DNA from: CAVDAL01 sp963606965
Lineage (GTDB): Bacteria; Actinomycetota; Coriobacteriia; Coriobacteriales; QAMH01
Assembly: GCA_963606965.1 (NCBI GenBank)
Contig: CAVDAL010000092.1
Span: forward strand, 1-27,355
Length of the DNA: 27,355 nt
Direction of reading: 5' to 3'
Under the pieces are notes generated by a model, which did no database searches, was not told the origin of the DNA, and was given only the letters and a program-made list of their open reading frames with translations. Positions 1-6,671 of the stretch are shown here, piece after piece. Within the stretch, counting starts at the first letter, position 1. Each line of letters begins with the position of its first letter. Both the position numbers and the translations under genes were made by a program.

Positions 1-437
1 CCTGTTAAAGAAAAGCAGCTTAAATGCTCGTCGCTTGAAATGATTCCGCTTTTTATAAGAGGAAAGACGATGCTAATAAAACCTGTTGCATGGCAGCCTG
101 GATTGGCAATTCGCTTTGAATTTTTGATATCTTTTTCAAGTCCAAGCTCTGCAAAACCATAAACCCATCCATCGACTGTTCTATGTGCTGTGGATGTATC
201 AATTATTTTGATGTCAATTTTATCTTTATCGATGTATTTAACAATTTCTTTTGCACTTTCATCTGGTAAGCAAAGAAATGCAATATCTGCATCATTCATA
301 AAGGAAAGGCGAGCATCAATATCTTTTCTTTTATCTTCTTCAATTTGCAAAATTTCAATATCTTTGCGCGCGGCAAGGCGTTCGCGAATTTGCAAACCTG
401 TTGTTCCGGCGCTTCCATCTATGAATATTTTTGTCAT
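1..437 (-). CDS. argC: N-acetyl-gamma-glutamyl-phosphate reductase, short (type 2) form, 3' part outside window
   Basis: This enzyme reduces N-acetylglutamyl phosphate to the semialdehyde with NADPH, the third step of arginine synthesis in the cytoplasm. Reading leftward from ATG at 437-435, about 145 codons are visible before the window edge. The N-terminus MTKIFIDGSAGTTGLQI is the Rossmann nucleotide-binding loop, with the GTTG signature of the short ArgC form rather than the G-x-G-Y-x-G of the long form. The catalytic cysteine is at about residue 115 in NPGCHATG, and TSTAHR (81-86) is a family-conserved segment. A strong ribosome site (AAGGAGGG on the minus strand, about 442-450) decides the start. 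The family is usually about 310 residues, so roughly the C-terminal half is missing here only because of the cut. Other arg genes would be expected further left. The short form is certain to me at family level; only the completeness of the gene cannot be judged. Confidence 0.93.
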   Translation of the reverse strand, partial: MTKIFIDGSAGTTGLQIRERLAARKDIEILQIEEDKRKDIDARLSFMNDADIAFLCLPDESAKEIVKYIDKDKIDIKIIDTSTAHRTVDGWVYGFAELGLEKDIKNSKRIANPGCHATGFISIVFPLIKSGIISSDEHLSCFSLT

Positions 438-451
438 TTCTGCCCTCCTTT

Positions 452-518
452 ATTCAAGTTTTTCTATTTTTTAATAAATTTATTCAAATAATATGCATAA
501 ATATTAAATAATCATTCA
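452..518 (-). promoter_or_regulatory. AT-rich argC upstream region with three TGAAT half-sites
   Basis: Seen: on the minus strand TGAAT occurs three times (452-456, 482-486, 514-518), 30 and 32 bases apart, in a very AT-rich stretch just upstream of argC, with an ATGCAT palindrome at 493-498. Known: ArgR operators are built from TGAAT/ATTCA half-sites. Inferred: ArgR control of argC. None of the three sites shows a full inverted 18-bp box, so this is weak evidence and could be chance in AT-rich DNA. Confidence 0.25.
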
Positions 519-545
519 ATTTTTATAAATTTTTATATAAAAGGA

Positions 546-579
546 AAACTGCCTCGATAAATGGAAATCGAAGCAGTTT
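546..579 (-). terminator. Stem-loop after the PadR gene
   Basis: Arms at 546-558 and 567-579 pair over 12 of 13 positions (one C/A mismatch) around an 8-base loop. On the minus strand the stem is followed by TTTTCCTTTT, as expected for an intrinsic terminator of the leftward PadR gene, which ends at 632. It also separates that transcript from argC. Confidence 0.7.
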
Positions 580-631
580 AATAATTGCTTATATTCAGTT
601 ACTAACAGCTAGAATGCTGCGTGCCGTTTTT

Positions 632-1081
632 TTATTCTTCTTCTGTTTGGTGCCCGCCGCAAATTGGTAATTCTGGAACTTCAATGCCAAGAGCAGCAGA
701 TGCTTGTTCGCGCAATTCTTCAATGCTTGCTCTGTAACAAGCTAATGAATCAATCCATCTGCGCAAACATGCACGACCATCTTCTGTTAAATGATAACAA
801 CGCTTTGCAGGGCCAGATTCACTTGTGTCCCATTCGCTTTCAATAAGCTTATTATTTTCCATTTGCTTAAGAATGCGATAAACGCCTGTCGGGTCTGGAG
901 CAGCGCCGCCGAACATTGGGCTTTCTCCAATTTTTTGAATAATCAAATATCCATGGAGCGGTTCATCTGCAGCTGCTAAAGCAGTAAGAATAGAAGGTTG
1001 TGTTAAGCGGCTTAAAGATTTACCTAAAATTGCACATTCGTTAAGTTCATTATCTGATTTTGGATGGCATGAAGACCACAT
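632..1081 (-). CDS. PadR-family transcriptional regulator
   Basis: The 149-residue protein carries the PadR winged helix-turn-helix at about residues 27-110: LTQPSILTAL, then LHGYLI, then PDPTGVYRILKQME (recognition helix region) and the wing segment GPAKRCYHLT, followed by a short helical C-terminus. PadR proteins are dimeric repressors released by small ligands, often phenolics or drugs. The start ATG at 1081-1079 has GAAAGGA upstream. Unusual features are a Cys-containing leader (C5, C16) before the DNA-binding domain and a CGGH tail, which might make it redox- or metal-responsive; that is speculation. It is divergent from the MTA/SAH-deaminase-like gene at 1334, and the shared upstream region holds palindromes at 1113-1145 and 1214-1225 that could be operators. 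Family assignment is firm; its ligand and targets are unknown. Confidence 0.88.
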   Translation of the reverse strand: MWSSCHPKSDNELNECAILGKSLSRLTQPSILTALAAADEPLHGYLIIQKIGESPMFGGAAPDPTGVYRILKQMENNKLIESEWDTSESGPAKRCYHLTEDGRACLRRWIDSLACYRASIEELREQASAALGIEVPELPICGGHQTEEE

Positions 1082-1112
1082 GTGAATTTTCCTTTCATTT
1101 TTGTCTGGTATA

Positions 1113-1145
1113 TTTTAGCGCGTCTTCATGCATCGCGAGCTAAAA
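1113..1145. promoter_or_regulatory. Palindrome upstream of the PadR gene
   Basis: TTTTAGC at 1113-1119 is matched by GCTAAAA at 1139-1145, with an inner GCG/CGC pairing that leaves a two-base bulge. It lies 31 bases upstream of the PadR start, between the two divergent genes. No T-run follows on either strand, so an operator for PadR autoregulation is more likely than a terminator. This is inference. Confidence 0.4.
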
Positions 1146-1199
1146 AAATATCATCATTTGCTCATTTGTCAGCATTCGGCTGTTTTTGCTTATGCGTGT

Positions 1200-1228
1200 T
1201 TGTCCCTTATTAGATATGTTCATATAAT
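1200..1228 (+). promoter_or_regulatory. Promoter of the amidohydrolase gene with an overlapping palindrome
   Basis: TTGTCC (1200-1205) and a perfect TATAAT (1223-1228) are separated by 17 bases. An exact inverted repeat ATATG-TT-CATAT at 1214-1225 overlaps the -10 box, where a bound repressor would block RNA polymerase. The expected transcript start near 1235 leaves a leader of about 100 bases before ATG 1334. The neighbouring PadR protein is the obvious candidate regulator (inferred). Confidence 0.65.
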
Positions 1229-1333
1229 GAAAAAGTTTTGCCACTCTTATTCCTCTTTGTTAATATATCTTCTGTTTTGAATGTTAGTATGCTTCACACA
1301 TTATTTGTGCAAACTATTATTAAAGGAGAGAAC

Positions 1334-2644
1334 ATGCTTTTTTGTAACATTGATATTCTGGATGAAGATTTCGAATATCAAAAAGATGTATTTGTGGGCG
1401 TTGAAAATGACAAGATTGCCTATATTGGAAAAGAAGAGCCGCAAGATGCAGCTAAATATGGCGAACGCTATAATGGTAAAGGCAAGCTTTTAATCCCAGC
1501 TTTTTATAATACGCATGCTCATACTTCAATGACTTTTTTGCGCGGATATGCTGAAAATCAACCTCTTCAACAGTGGCTTAATGAAACTGTTTGGCCTTTT
1601 GAAGGTCACATTCAAACAGAAGATAATTACTGGGGCTGCATGCTTGCACAAGCAGAAATGCTTCGTTATGGCATTGTTTCATATACAGATATGTATTCAG
1701 GAACAATTTATCGCGCAAAGGCAACTTTAGAAGCTGGCATGAAAGCTAACCACTGTGATGGTGGCACAATGTGCTTTGTCGACACAGATTATGACACTTT
1801 GCCAGTTGCGGAAACTAACCGCGAGCTCTTTGCAAATTATCATGGTGCAGGCGACGGGCGTTTGCTTATCGATATGTGTGTTCATGCTGAATATACAACT
1901 CCGCAAAGCATGATTGAACGCTGTGTTGAAGAAGTTAAGAATAATAATTCAAGACTCCATATTCATATGTCTGAAACAAAGAGCGAACATGAAGAATGCA
2001 TTGAACGTCACAACATGACTCCAGCAAAATGGTTCGACAGCCTTGGTGCTTTTGATATTCCAATTATTGCTGCTCACTGTGTTTGGGTTGACGATGATGA
2101 TATTGCTTTGATGGCACAAAAAGGTGTGAATGTTAGCTTGAACCCAGCAAGTAACTGCAAGTTGGCTAGCGGTTTTGCTCCTGTTGAAAAGATGATTAAA
2201 GCTGGTGTGAACTGCACTATTGGCACTGATGGCATGGCCTCAAACAATACTCATAACATTTTGCAAAGTGCTTATCTTTTGGCTTGCTGCCAGAAAGGCA
2301 ATGAGCTTGATCCAACAATCATTGATCCTAAAGCTTTGATGAAGATGATGACTATTAATGGTGCAAAATCTCAAGGACGCGATGACTGCGGCCTTATCAA
2401 AGAGGGGATGAAGGCTGACCTTGTTGTTATGGATGTTGATAATCCATGGATGAAGCCTGTTCACAATATGCTTGTTAATTTAATTTATAGTGCAAATGCT
2501 GCTGATATTGTTTTGACAATGTGCGACGGCAAAGTTTTGTACAAAGATGGCGAATATCTAACAATTGATATTGAAAAGACAACATTTGAATGCGAAAAAA
2601 TTGTCGATGGCATTCTTGACAAGCTTGCTAAAGGCGAAGAATAG
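1334..2644 (+). CDS. Amidohydrolase, 5-methylthioadenosine/S-adenosylhomocysteine deaminase type
   Basis: A 436-residue cytoplasmic metal-dependent hydrolase. The visible metal and catalytic residues are H61 and H63 in NTHAHTSM, H209/H211 and E214 in HIHMSE, H248 in AAHCVW and D299 in GTDG, the complete set of the ATZ/TRZ-MtaD branch of the superfamily. These enzymes deaminate adenine-type nucleosides such as MTA or SAH, but the family also holds guanine and other deaminases, so the substrate is not fixed by sequence. Reading upstream in frame reaches an ATG at 1238, but the ribosome site AGGAGAG at 1324-1330 selects ATG 1334 and the normal family N-terminus. The gene is single, with its own promoter and terminator, and divergent from a PadR regulator. 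Confidence 0.85.
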   Translation: MLFCNIDILDEDFEYQKDVFVGVENDKIAYIGKEEPQDAAKYGERYNGKGKLLIPAFYNTHAHTSMTFLRGYAENQPLQQWLNETVWPFEGHIQTEDNYWGCMLAQAEMLRYGIVSYTDMYSGTIYRAKATLEAGMKANHCDGGTMCFVDTDYDTLPVAETNRELFANYHGAGDGRLLIDMCVHAEYTTPQSMIERCVEEVKNNNSRLHIHMSETKSEHEECIERHNMTPAKWFDSLGAFDIPIIAAHCVWVDDDDIALMAQKGVNVSLNPASNCKLASGFAPVEKMIKAGVNCTIGTDGMASNNTHNILQSAYLLACCQKGNELDPTIIDPKALMKMMTINGAKSQGRDDCGLIKEGMKADLVVMDVDNPWMKPVHNMLVNLIYSANAADIVLTMCDGKVLYKDGEYLTIDIEKTTFECEKIVDGILDKLAKGEE

Positions 2645-2689
2645 GGCGCAAAAATATATAGGTTCTTGTGAGTGAAATTGTTTTGAATA

Positions 2690-2723
2690 TGGGCGTTGAC
2701 GCAGGTCAACGCCCATTTTTTTT
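2690..2723 (+). terminator. Intrinsic terminator of the amidohydrolase gene
   Basis: A perfect 11-bp stem, TGGGCGTTGAC with its complement, closes a GCAG tetraloop and is followed by eight T residues on the plus strand. On the minus strand no T-run follows, so it serves only the rightward gene. Confidence 0.95.
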
Positions 2724-2751
2724 GCCCGCAATCTTGTTTAAAGAAAACTTG

Positions 2752-3447
2752 TTATTCAAGATATCCATGCTTATGCTTTTTGCCACAGACTTCGCAAAAA
2801 TGTTCTTCATAATGGTCTAAGATTTTATCTGTGTATGATTTTTTGTGGCTTTTGCCACATGTCTTGCAATAAGTCCATTCAATTATTGTTTCATTATTTA
2901 TTGTTATCAACCTTTGCTTAGCTGCATAATGCTTTACCTCTTTATATATAGGCTCTTTCCAATATGCTGTGTGATAAGCATTTGATTTTGCTTTTGATTT
3001 GCCCTTTGCTGTTCTTTTGCTCTTGGACTTTTTGTCGTTTTTCTTTGATTCGCTGCTATCAGATAAATCTTTCGCATCTAATTTAATACTGCCTGCAACT
3101 TCTTCATCATTGTTATTCGCGCTAGAAACTTTATTTGAAGTGTCATTATCTTTCGCTTCTGTATTTTCGCTTTCGTCAATTTTTGTGCTGTTTTGTTCGT
3201 CAATTAAAGATTGACTTTCCTCAGTTGAATTTGCGACGCTTTCCGCTTCATCATTATCATCTTCTTCGCTTGAACCTGCATTGCTAATTTCAGCATTAGT
3301 ATTATTTTGCGCGTCTTTTGCATTGCTAATTGCCCAGCAAAAACTTATAGCGCTCCCGCAAAAAAGCGCAAAAGCTATTACAAGCAAAACTATGCCAAAT
3401 ACAGATTTCTTTTTAGCGGCAGTTTCTCTATTCTGCCTATGTTTCAT
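2752..3447 (-). CDS. Membrane-anchored protein with Cys/His metal-binding tail, function unknown
   Basis: The 231-residue protein has a basic N-terminus, one membrane segment at about 16-40, a long acidic and Ser/Asn/Glu-rich linker (about 42-135), a Lys-rich stretch (about 135-155) and a C-terminal domain with YCKTCGKSH (C194, C197), H212/H216, FCEVCG (C218, C221) and H225/H227. The pattern HTAYWKEPIY before the cysteines resembles a zinc-ribbon-like module found at the ends of surface proteins in gut Actinobacteria and Firmicutes (from memory of the family, not checked). By the positive-inside rule the tail is probably outside the membrane, so metal binding at the cell surface is a reasonable guess. 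A ribosome site AAGGAGG lies just before ATG 3447. It follows the small membrane protein gene by 9 bases and is surely cotranscribed with it. Function unknown. Confidence 0.75.
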   Translation of the reverse strand: MKHRQNRETAAKKKSVFGIVLLVIAFALFCGSAISFCWAISNAKDAQNNTNAEISNAGSSEEDDNDEAESVANSTEESQSLIDEQNSTKIDESENTEAKDNDTSNKVSSANNNDEEVAGSIKLDAKDLSDSSESKKNDKKSKSKRTAKGKSKAKSNAYHTAYWKEPIYKEVKHYAAKQRLITINNETIIEWTYCKTCGKSHKKSYTDKILDHYEEHFCEVCGKKHKHGYLE

Positions 3448-3456
3448 GTTGCCTCC

Positions 3457-3690
3457 TTAGCGGAGGATCAACACAAGAACTGCGACAATAATCGCTAAAA
3501 TGACTAAAAGCTCAAGTCTAACAAGCCAAGTATAACCGCGTTCTTTGCGACGAGCTTTTTCTAATTCTGGACCCTCTGGTAAATCAGGCTCAAGGCCTTC
3601 TGGATATAAACCGTCTGGGAATTGCGAGCTTGCCTTAGTTGTTGGTTGATTCTCCTCTGTCTCAAGCTCGTTTTGCGTTGTGTTTTTCAT
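3457..3690 (-). CDS. Small tail-anchored membrane protein, function unknown
   Basis: A 77-residue protein with an acidic, Pro-rich cytoplasmic part (for example GLYPEGLEPDLPEGPE at about 27-42), a basic stretch KARRKER, and one hydrophobic segment at about 55-76 that runs to the C-terminus. I chose ATG 3690 because AAAGG lies 8 bases upstream; an in-frame TTG two codons earlier is less well placed. It heads a two-gene leftward operon with the metal-tail membrane protein. No family recognised. Confidence 0.7.
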   Translation of the reverse strand: MKNTTQNELETEENQPTTKASSQFPDGLYPEGLEPDLPEGPELEKARRKERGYTWLVRLELLVILAIIVAVLVLILR

Positions 3691-3696
3691 ACACAA

Positions 3697-3912
3697 TTCC
3701 TTTCCCTTTTCCTCAAAAATAGTCTACCTTATGAATTGAATTTTTCAAACCGCAGATTTATATTTTTTCAGAAAAATTTCGTGAAGAAACTCTTGAAGAT
3801 TAGTCTTAAGCCTATTGATTATGCGCAAGTACCGAATCTTATTCGTCATAAAGCCAAAAATCACCTATCATGTATCGAGCATTTTTCTTTTATATTTTCG
3901 AGAGGATTTATT
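3697..3912. other. Divergent intergenic region before the glycolytic operon
   Basis: AT-rich 216-base spacer that must hold the promoters for the leftward membrane-protein pair and the rightward lipoprotein-pgk-tpiA-gpmI operon. No candidate has both boxes close to consensus; TTGAAG at 3793-3798 with TGATTA 17 bases on is the best rightward one I see. No hairpin or gene is evident. Confidence 0.4.
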
Positions 3913-4656
3913 ATGCGTTTTGCAAAATCATGTACTGTATTTGTTTGTATTGCAGCATTGCTGTGCGCTCTTTGCACAGTGACTGGCTGCGGAGATGCTG
4001 TTGCCGCAAAGTGGGCACATGGCAAAGTTTTAGAAGCGGATGTAACAACTCAAATTGAATCTCTTCAATCGAGTGAAAGCCTTTCTGATGATAAGGCCGG
4101 TTGGGAAAAATATATCAAAAAATATAAGTATGATGATGACGCTGATAAAGCTGAAGTAAAAGCCAAGAGTGGCACTGTTGCAAAATTGCGTGAATATGAA
4201 ATTAAGATTTTGGTTGAAAAGCAGATTTTGGAATATGAAGTTGAACAGGCTGAAATTGAAGTTTCTGATGATGATGTAGAATCTAATTATGAACAGCAAG
4301 CTCAGATGTATGAACAGATGTATGCTGGTGGTCTTTCTGGGACATTTGAAAGCATTCTTGAAATGATGGGCTATGAAAATGCTGATGCATTTAAGGCTGA
4401 CTTAAAAGAATCATTAAAGCAAGAAAAATATAAGAGACAGGTTCTTGGTCTTGGCGATGATGAAGAAATCGACGATGATAAATGGCAAGAATATATCGAT
4501 GGCAAGTATGATGAAGCTGAAGTAGAAATCACAGATTGCCCAAGTGACTTGTCTTATGACCCTGCAAATATGTCTGATGAAGAAGCAACATCTGATGAAG
4601 ATTCTTCAGCATCTGAAACTGAAGAAAGCACAGATACAACATCTTCTGGTGAATAA
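3913..4656 (+). CDS. Lipoprotein with SurA-N/foldase-like region, no PPIase domain
   Basis: The 247-residue product begins with a signal peptide (MRFAK, then a hydrophobic core) ending in the lipobox VTGC, so Cys26 should be lipidated and the protein held on the outer face of the membrane. Residues about 35-190 are charged and helical (EILVEKQILEYEVEQAEIEV-like register, then DVESNYEQQAQMYEQM), which resembles the N-terminal chaperone region of PrsA/SurA-type proteins. The parvulin PPIase domain is absent and the C-terminus is an acidic Ser/Thr/Glu tail. ATG 3913 is set by GAGAGGA at 3899-3905 and by the signal peptide; the frame is open further upstream but without a ribosome site. It lies 21 bases before pgk, so it is probably cotranscribed with glycolytic genes. 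The foldase relation is a moderate-strength inference. Confidence 0.75.
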   Translation: MRFAKSCTVFVCIAALLCALCTVTGCGDAVAAKWAHGKVLEADVTTQIESLQSSESLSDDKAGWEKYIKKYKYDDDADKAEVKAKSGTVAKLREYEIKILVEKQILEYEVEQAEIEVSDDDVESNYEQQAQMYEQMYAGGLSGTFESILEMMGYENADAFKADLKESLKQEKYKRQVLGLGDDEEIDDDKWQEYIDGKYDEAEVEITDCPSDLSYDPANMSDEEATSDEDSSASETEESTDTTSSGE

Positions 4657-4677
4657 TAAATTCAGGAGAGATTAAAA

Positions 4678-5877
4678 ATGAAAAAGAAAACTATTGAAGA
4701 CATTGATGTTGCTCATAAGCGTGTTCTTTTGCGCGTTGACTTTAACGTGCCACTAGCTGAAGGCATTGTGACAGACGATACGCGTATTCGTGAAGCTTTG
4801 CCAACCATTCAATATTTGATTGACCATCAAGCTCGCGTCATTATTGCTAGTCATCTTGGTCGTCCTTCTGGCTGCGGCGAATTTGAAAGCCAATTTTCTT
4901 TGATGCCTGTTGCGCTGCGTCTGATTCACTTGCTTGGCAAGCCTGTCACATTTGTTTCTGGCAGCCAGATTGCTGGGGAAGAAGCATTAAGCGCATCTTT
5001 AGCATTAAAAGATGGCCAAATTATGATGCTTGAGAATTTGCGTTTTGATGCAGGTGAAAAAGCAAATGACTTGAATTTTGTTAAGCGACTTTCTTCACTT
5101 TGTGATGTTTATGTAAATGATGCTTTTGGCGCTGCACATCGCGCGCATGCTTCTATTAGTGGCGTGCCTCAATTTGTTCCAGGCGTTGGTGGTAAGCTGC
5201 TTGTTAAAGAAATTAATACTTTGACTGGCATGTTGCAAAATCCAAAGCATCCATTTGTTGCTGTTTTGGGCGGCAGCAAAGTTCGCGACAAAATTGGAAT
5301 TATCAATAATTTGATGGATGTTGCAGACACAATTATTATTGGTGGCGCAATGTGCTTCACATTTTTAGCTGCAAAAGGTTATAGCGTTGGCACTTCCAAG
5401 ATGGAAGAAGATATGATTGATACAGCGCTTGGCATGATGAAGCGCGCACAGGAAAAAGGCGTTGAGCTGCTCATTCCTGTCGATGTTGTTTGTGCTGATA
5501 TGTTTGCAGAAGGCGCTAATACAAAGACTGTTGCAGTTGATGCAATTCCTGACGACATGATGGGCTTAGACATTGGCCCTGAAACTGTTGCAAAATATGC
5601 CGAGGCAATCAATAGCGCAAATACTGTCTTTTGGAATGGCCCTATGGGTGTTTTTGAATTCCCATCATTTGAAGCAGGCACACGTGGCGTGGCTGAAGCT
5701 GTTGCATCTTCAAACGCAACAAGCATTATTGGCGGCGGCGATTCTGTTGCTGCTATTAAGAAGTTTGGTTTGCAGGACGAAGTTTCATTTATTTCAACTG
5801 GTGGTGGCGCATCAATGCGCTTGCTTGAAGGCAAAGAATTGCCAGGCGTTAGTGCTTTAATGGACAAGGAGGCTTAA
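4678..5877 (+). CDS. pgk: Phosphoglycerate kinase
   Basis: Transfers phosphate from 1,3-bisphosphoglycerate to ADP, the first ATP-yielding step of lower glycolysis. The 399-residue length is normal. The substrate loop RVDFNVP (about 19-25) and SHLGRP (about 58-63) lie in the N-domain; the nucleotide-binding FWNGPMGVFE and GGGDSVAA in the C-domain. AGGAGAG at 4663-4669 precedes the ATG. The ribosome site for tpiA lies inside the 3' end of this gene, so the two are translated from one message. Confidence 0.98.
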   Translation: MKKKTIEDIDVAHKRVLLRVDFNVPLAEGIVTDDTRIREALPTIQYLIDHQARVIIASHLGRPSGCGEFESQFSLMPVALRLIHLLGKPVTFVSGSQIAGEEALSASLALKDGQIMMLENLRFDAGEKANDLNFVKRLSSLCDVYVNDAFGAAHRAHASISGVPQFVPGVGGKLLVKEINTLTGMLQNPKHPFVAVLGGSKVRDKIGIINNLMDVADTIIIGGAMCFTFLAAKGYSVGTSKMEEDMIDTALGMMKRAQEKGVELLIPVDVVCADMFAEGANTKTVAVDAIPDDMMGLDIGPETVAKYAEAINSANTVFWNGPMGVFEFPSFEAGTRGVAEAVASSNATSIIGGGDSVAAIKKFGLQDEVSFISTGGGASMRLLEGKELPGVSALMDKEA

Positions 5878-5882
5878 ATATT

Positions 5883-6671
5883 ATGAAGCCAATCAAAAAA
5901 GGCCGTACGCCAATGATGGCAGGCAACTGGAAAATGAACAAAACACCAGTTGAAGCAATAGATTTAGCACAAAAGCTTTCATATGAATTTAATGACAAAC
6001 GCTTTAATAAAGTGGAAATGGTTTTGTGCCCTCCATTTGTTGACATTCAGGCAGTGCGCAATGTTTTAGATATGGACAAATCAAATATTAAACTTGGCGC
6101 GCAGGATGTTCACTGGGAAGATTGTGGAGCATATACAGGTTGCGTGAGTGCACCAATGCTTGCTGCTTTGAAATGCGATTATTGCATTATTGGTCATTCT
6201 GAACGCCGTGAATATTTTCATGAAACAGATGAAGATATAAATAAGAAAGCTATTGCACTTTTTGCACGCGGAATTACTCCAATTATGTGCTGCGGTGAAA
6301 GCTTGGAAATTCGCGACGCTGGCAATACTATTGAATTTGTTGTTTCGCAAATAAAAGCTGGGCTTAAAAATATAAGTGCAGATTATATTAAAAATATTGT
6401 TATTGCTTATGAGCCAATCTGGGCTATTGGTACTGGCAGAACAGCAACGCCTGAACAGGCGCAAGAAGTTTGCAGTGCAATTCGTGAAACTATTGCGCAA
6501 ATCGCTGGGCAAGATGCAGCGCAAAGTGTTCGCATTTTGTATGGTGGCTCAATGAAACCAGCAAATGTTGAAATGTTTATGCCAATGCCAGATATCGATG
6601 GTGGCTTGATTGGTGGTGCTGCTTTAAGCGCAAAAGACTTCCGTGACTTAATTTATGGAGCTGCAAAATAA
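5883..6671 (+). CDS. tpiA: Triosephosphate isomerase
   Basis: Interconverts dihydroxyacetone phosphate and glyceraldehyde 3-phosphate. The 262 residues include the active-site N15 and K17 (GNWKMN), the electrophile H105 (IIGHSERR), the catalytic base E177 (AYEPIWAIGTG, including flexible loop 6) and the phosphate-binding GGS and GLIGGAAL near the end. The start has AAGGAGG about 10 bases upstream. It begins 5 bases after pgk, and its stop codon directly abuts the gpmI start. Confidence 0.98.
   Translation: MKPIKKGRTPMMAGNWKMNKTPVEAIDLAQKLSYEFNDKRFNKVEMVLCPPFVDIQAVRNVLDMDKSNIKLGAQDVHWEDCGAYTGCVSAPMLAALKCDYCIIGHSERREYFHETDEDINKKAIALFARGITPIMCCGESLEIRDAGNTIEFVVSQIKAGLKNISADYIKNIVIAYEPIWAIGTGRTATPEQAQEVCSAIRETIAQIAGQDAAQSVRILYGGSMKPANVEMFMPMPDIDGGLIGGAALSAKDFRDLIYGAAK

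Noticed and set aside
190..474. Rightward open frame of 94 codons
   Set aside because: It lies antisense to argC, whose leftward frame has the family motifs including the catalytic Cys and a strong ribosome site.
1238..1333. Longer start for the amidohydrolase gene
   Set aside because: The extra 32 residues have no ribosome site, do not fit the family N-terminus, and begin almost at the predicted transcript start.
3622..3912. N-terminal extension of the lipoprotein
   Set aside because: It would bury the signal peptide and lipobox about 120 residues inside the protein; the ribosome site points to ATG 3913.
5379..5867. Long antisense frame of 162 codons in pgk
   Set aside because: Antisense shadow of a well-conserved gene; no ribosome site and a low-complexity product rich in Ser, Ala and Pro.
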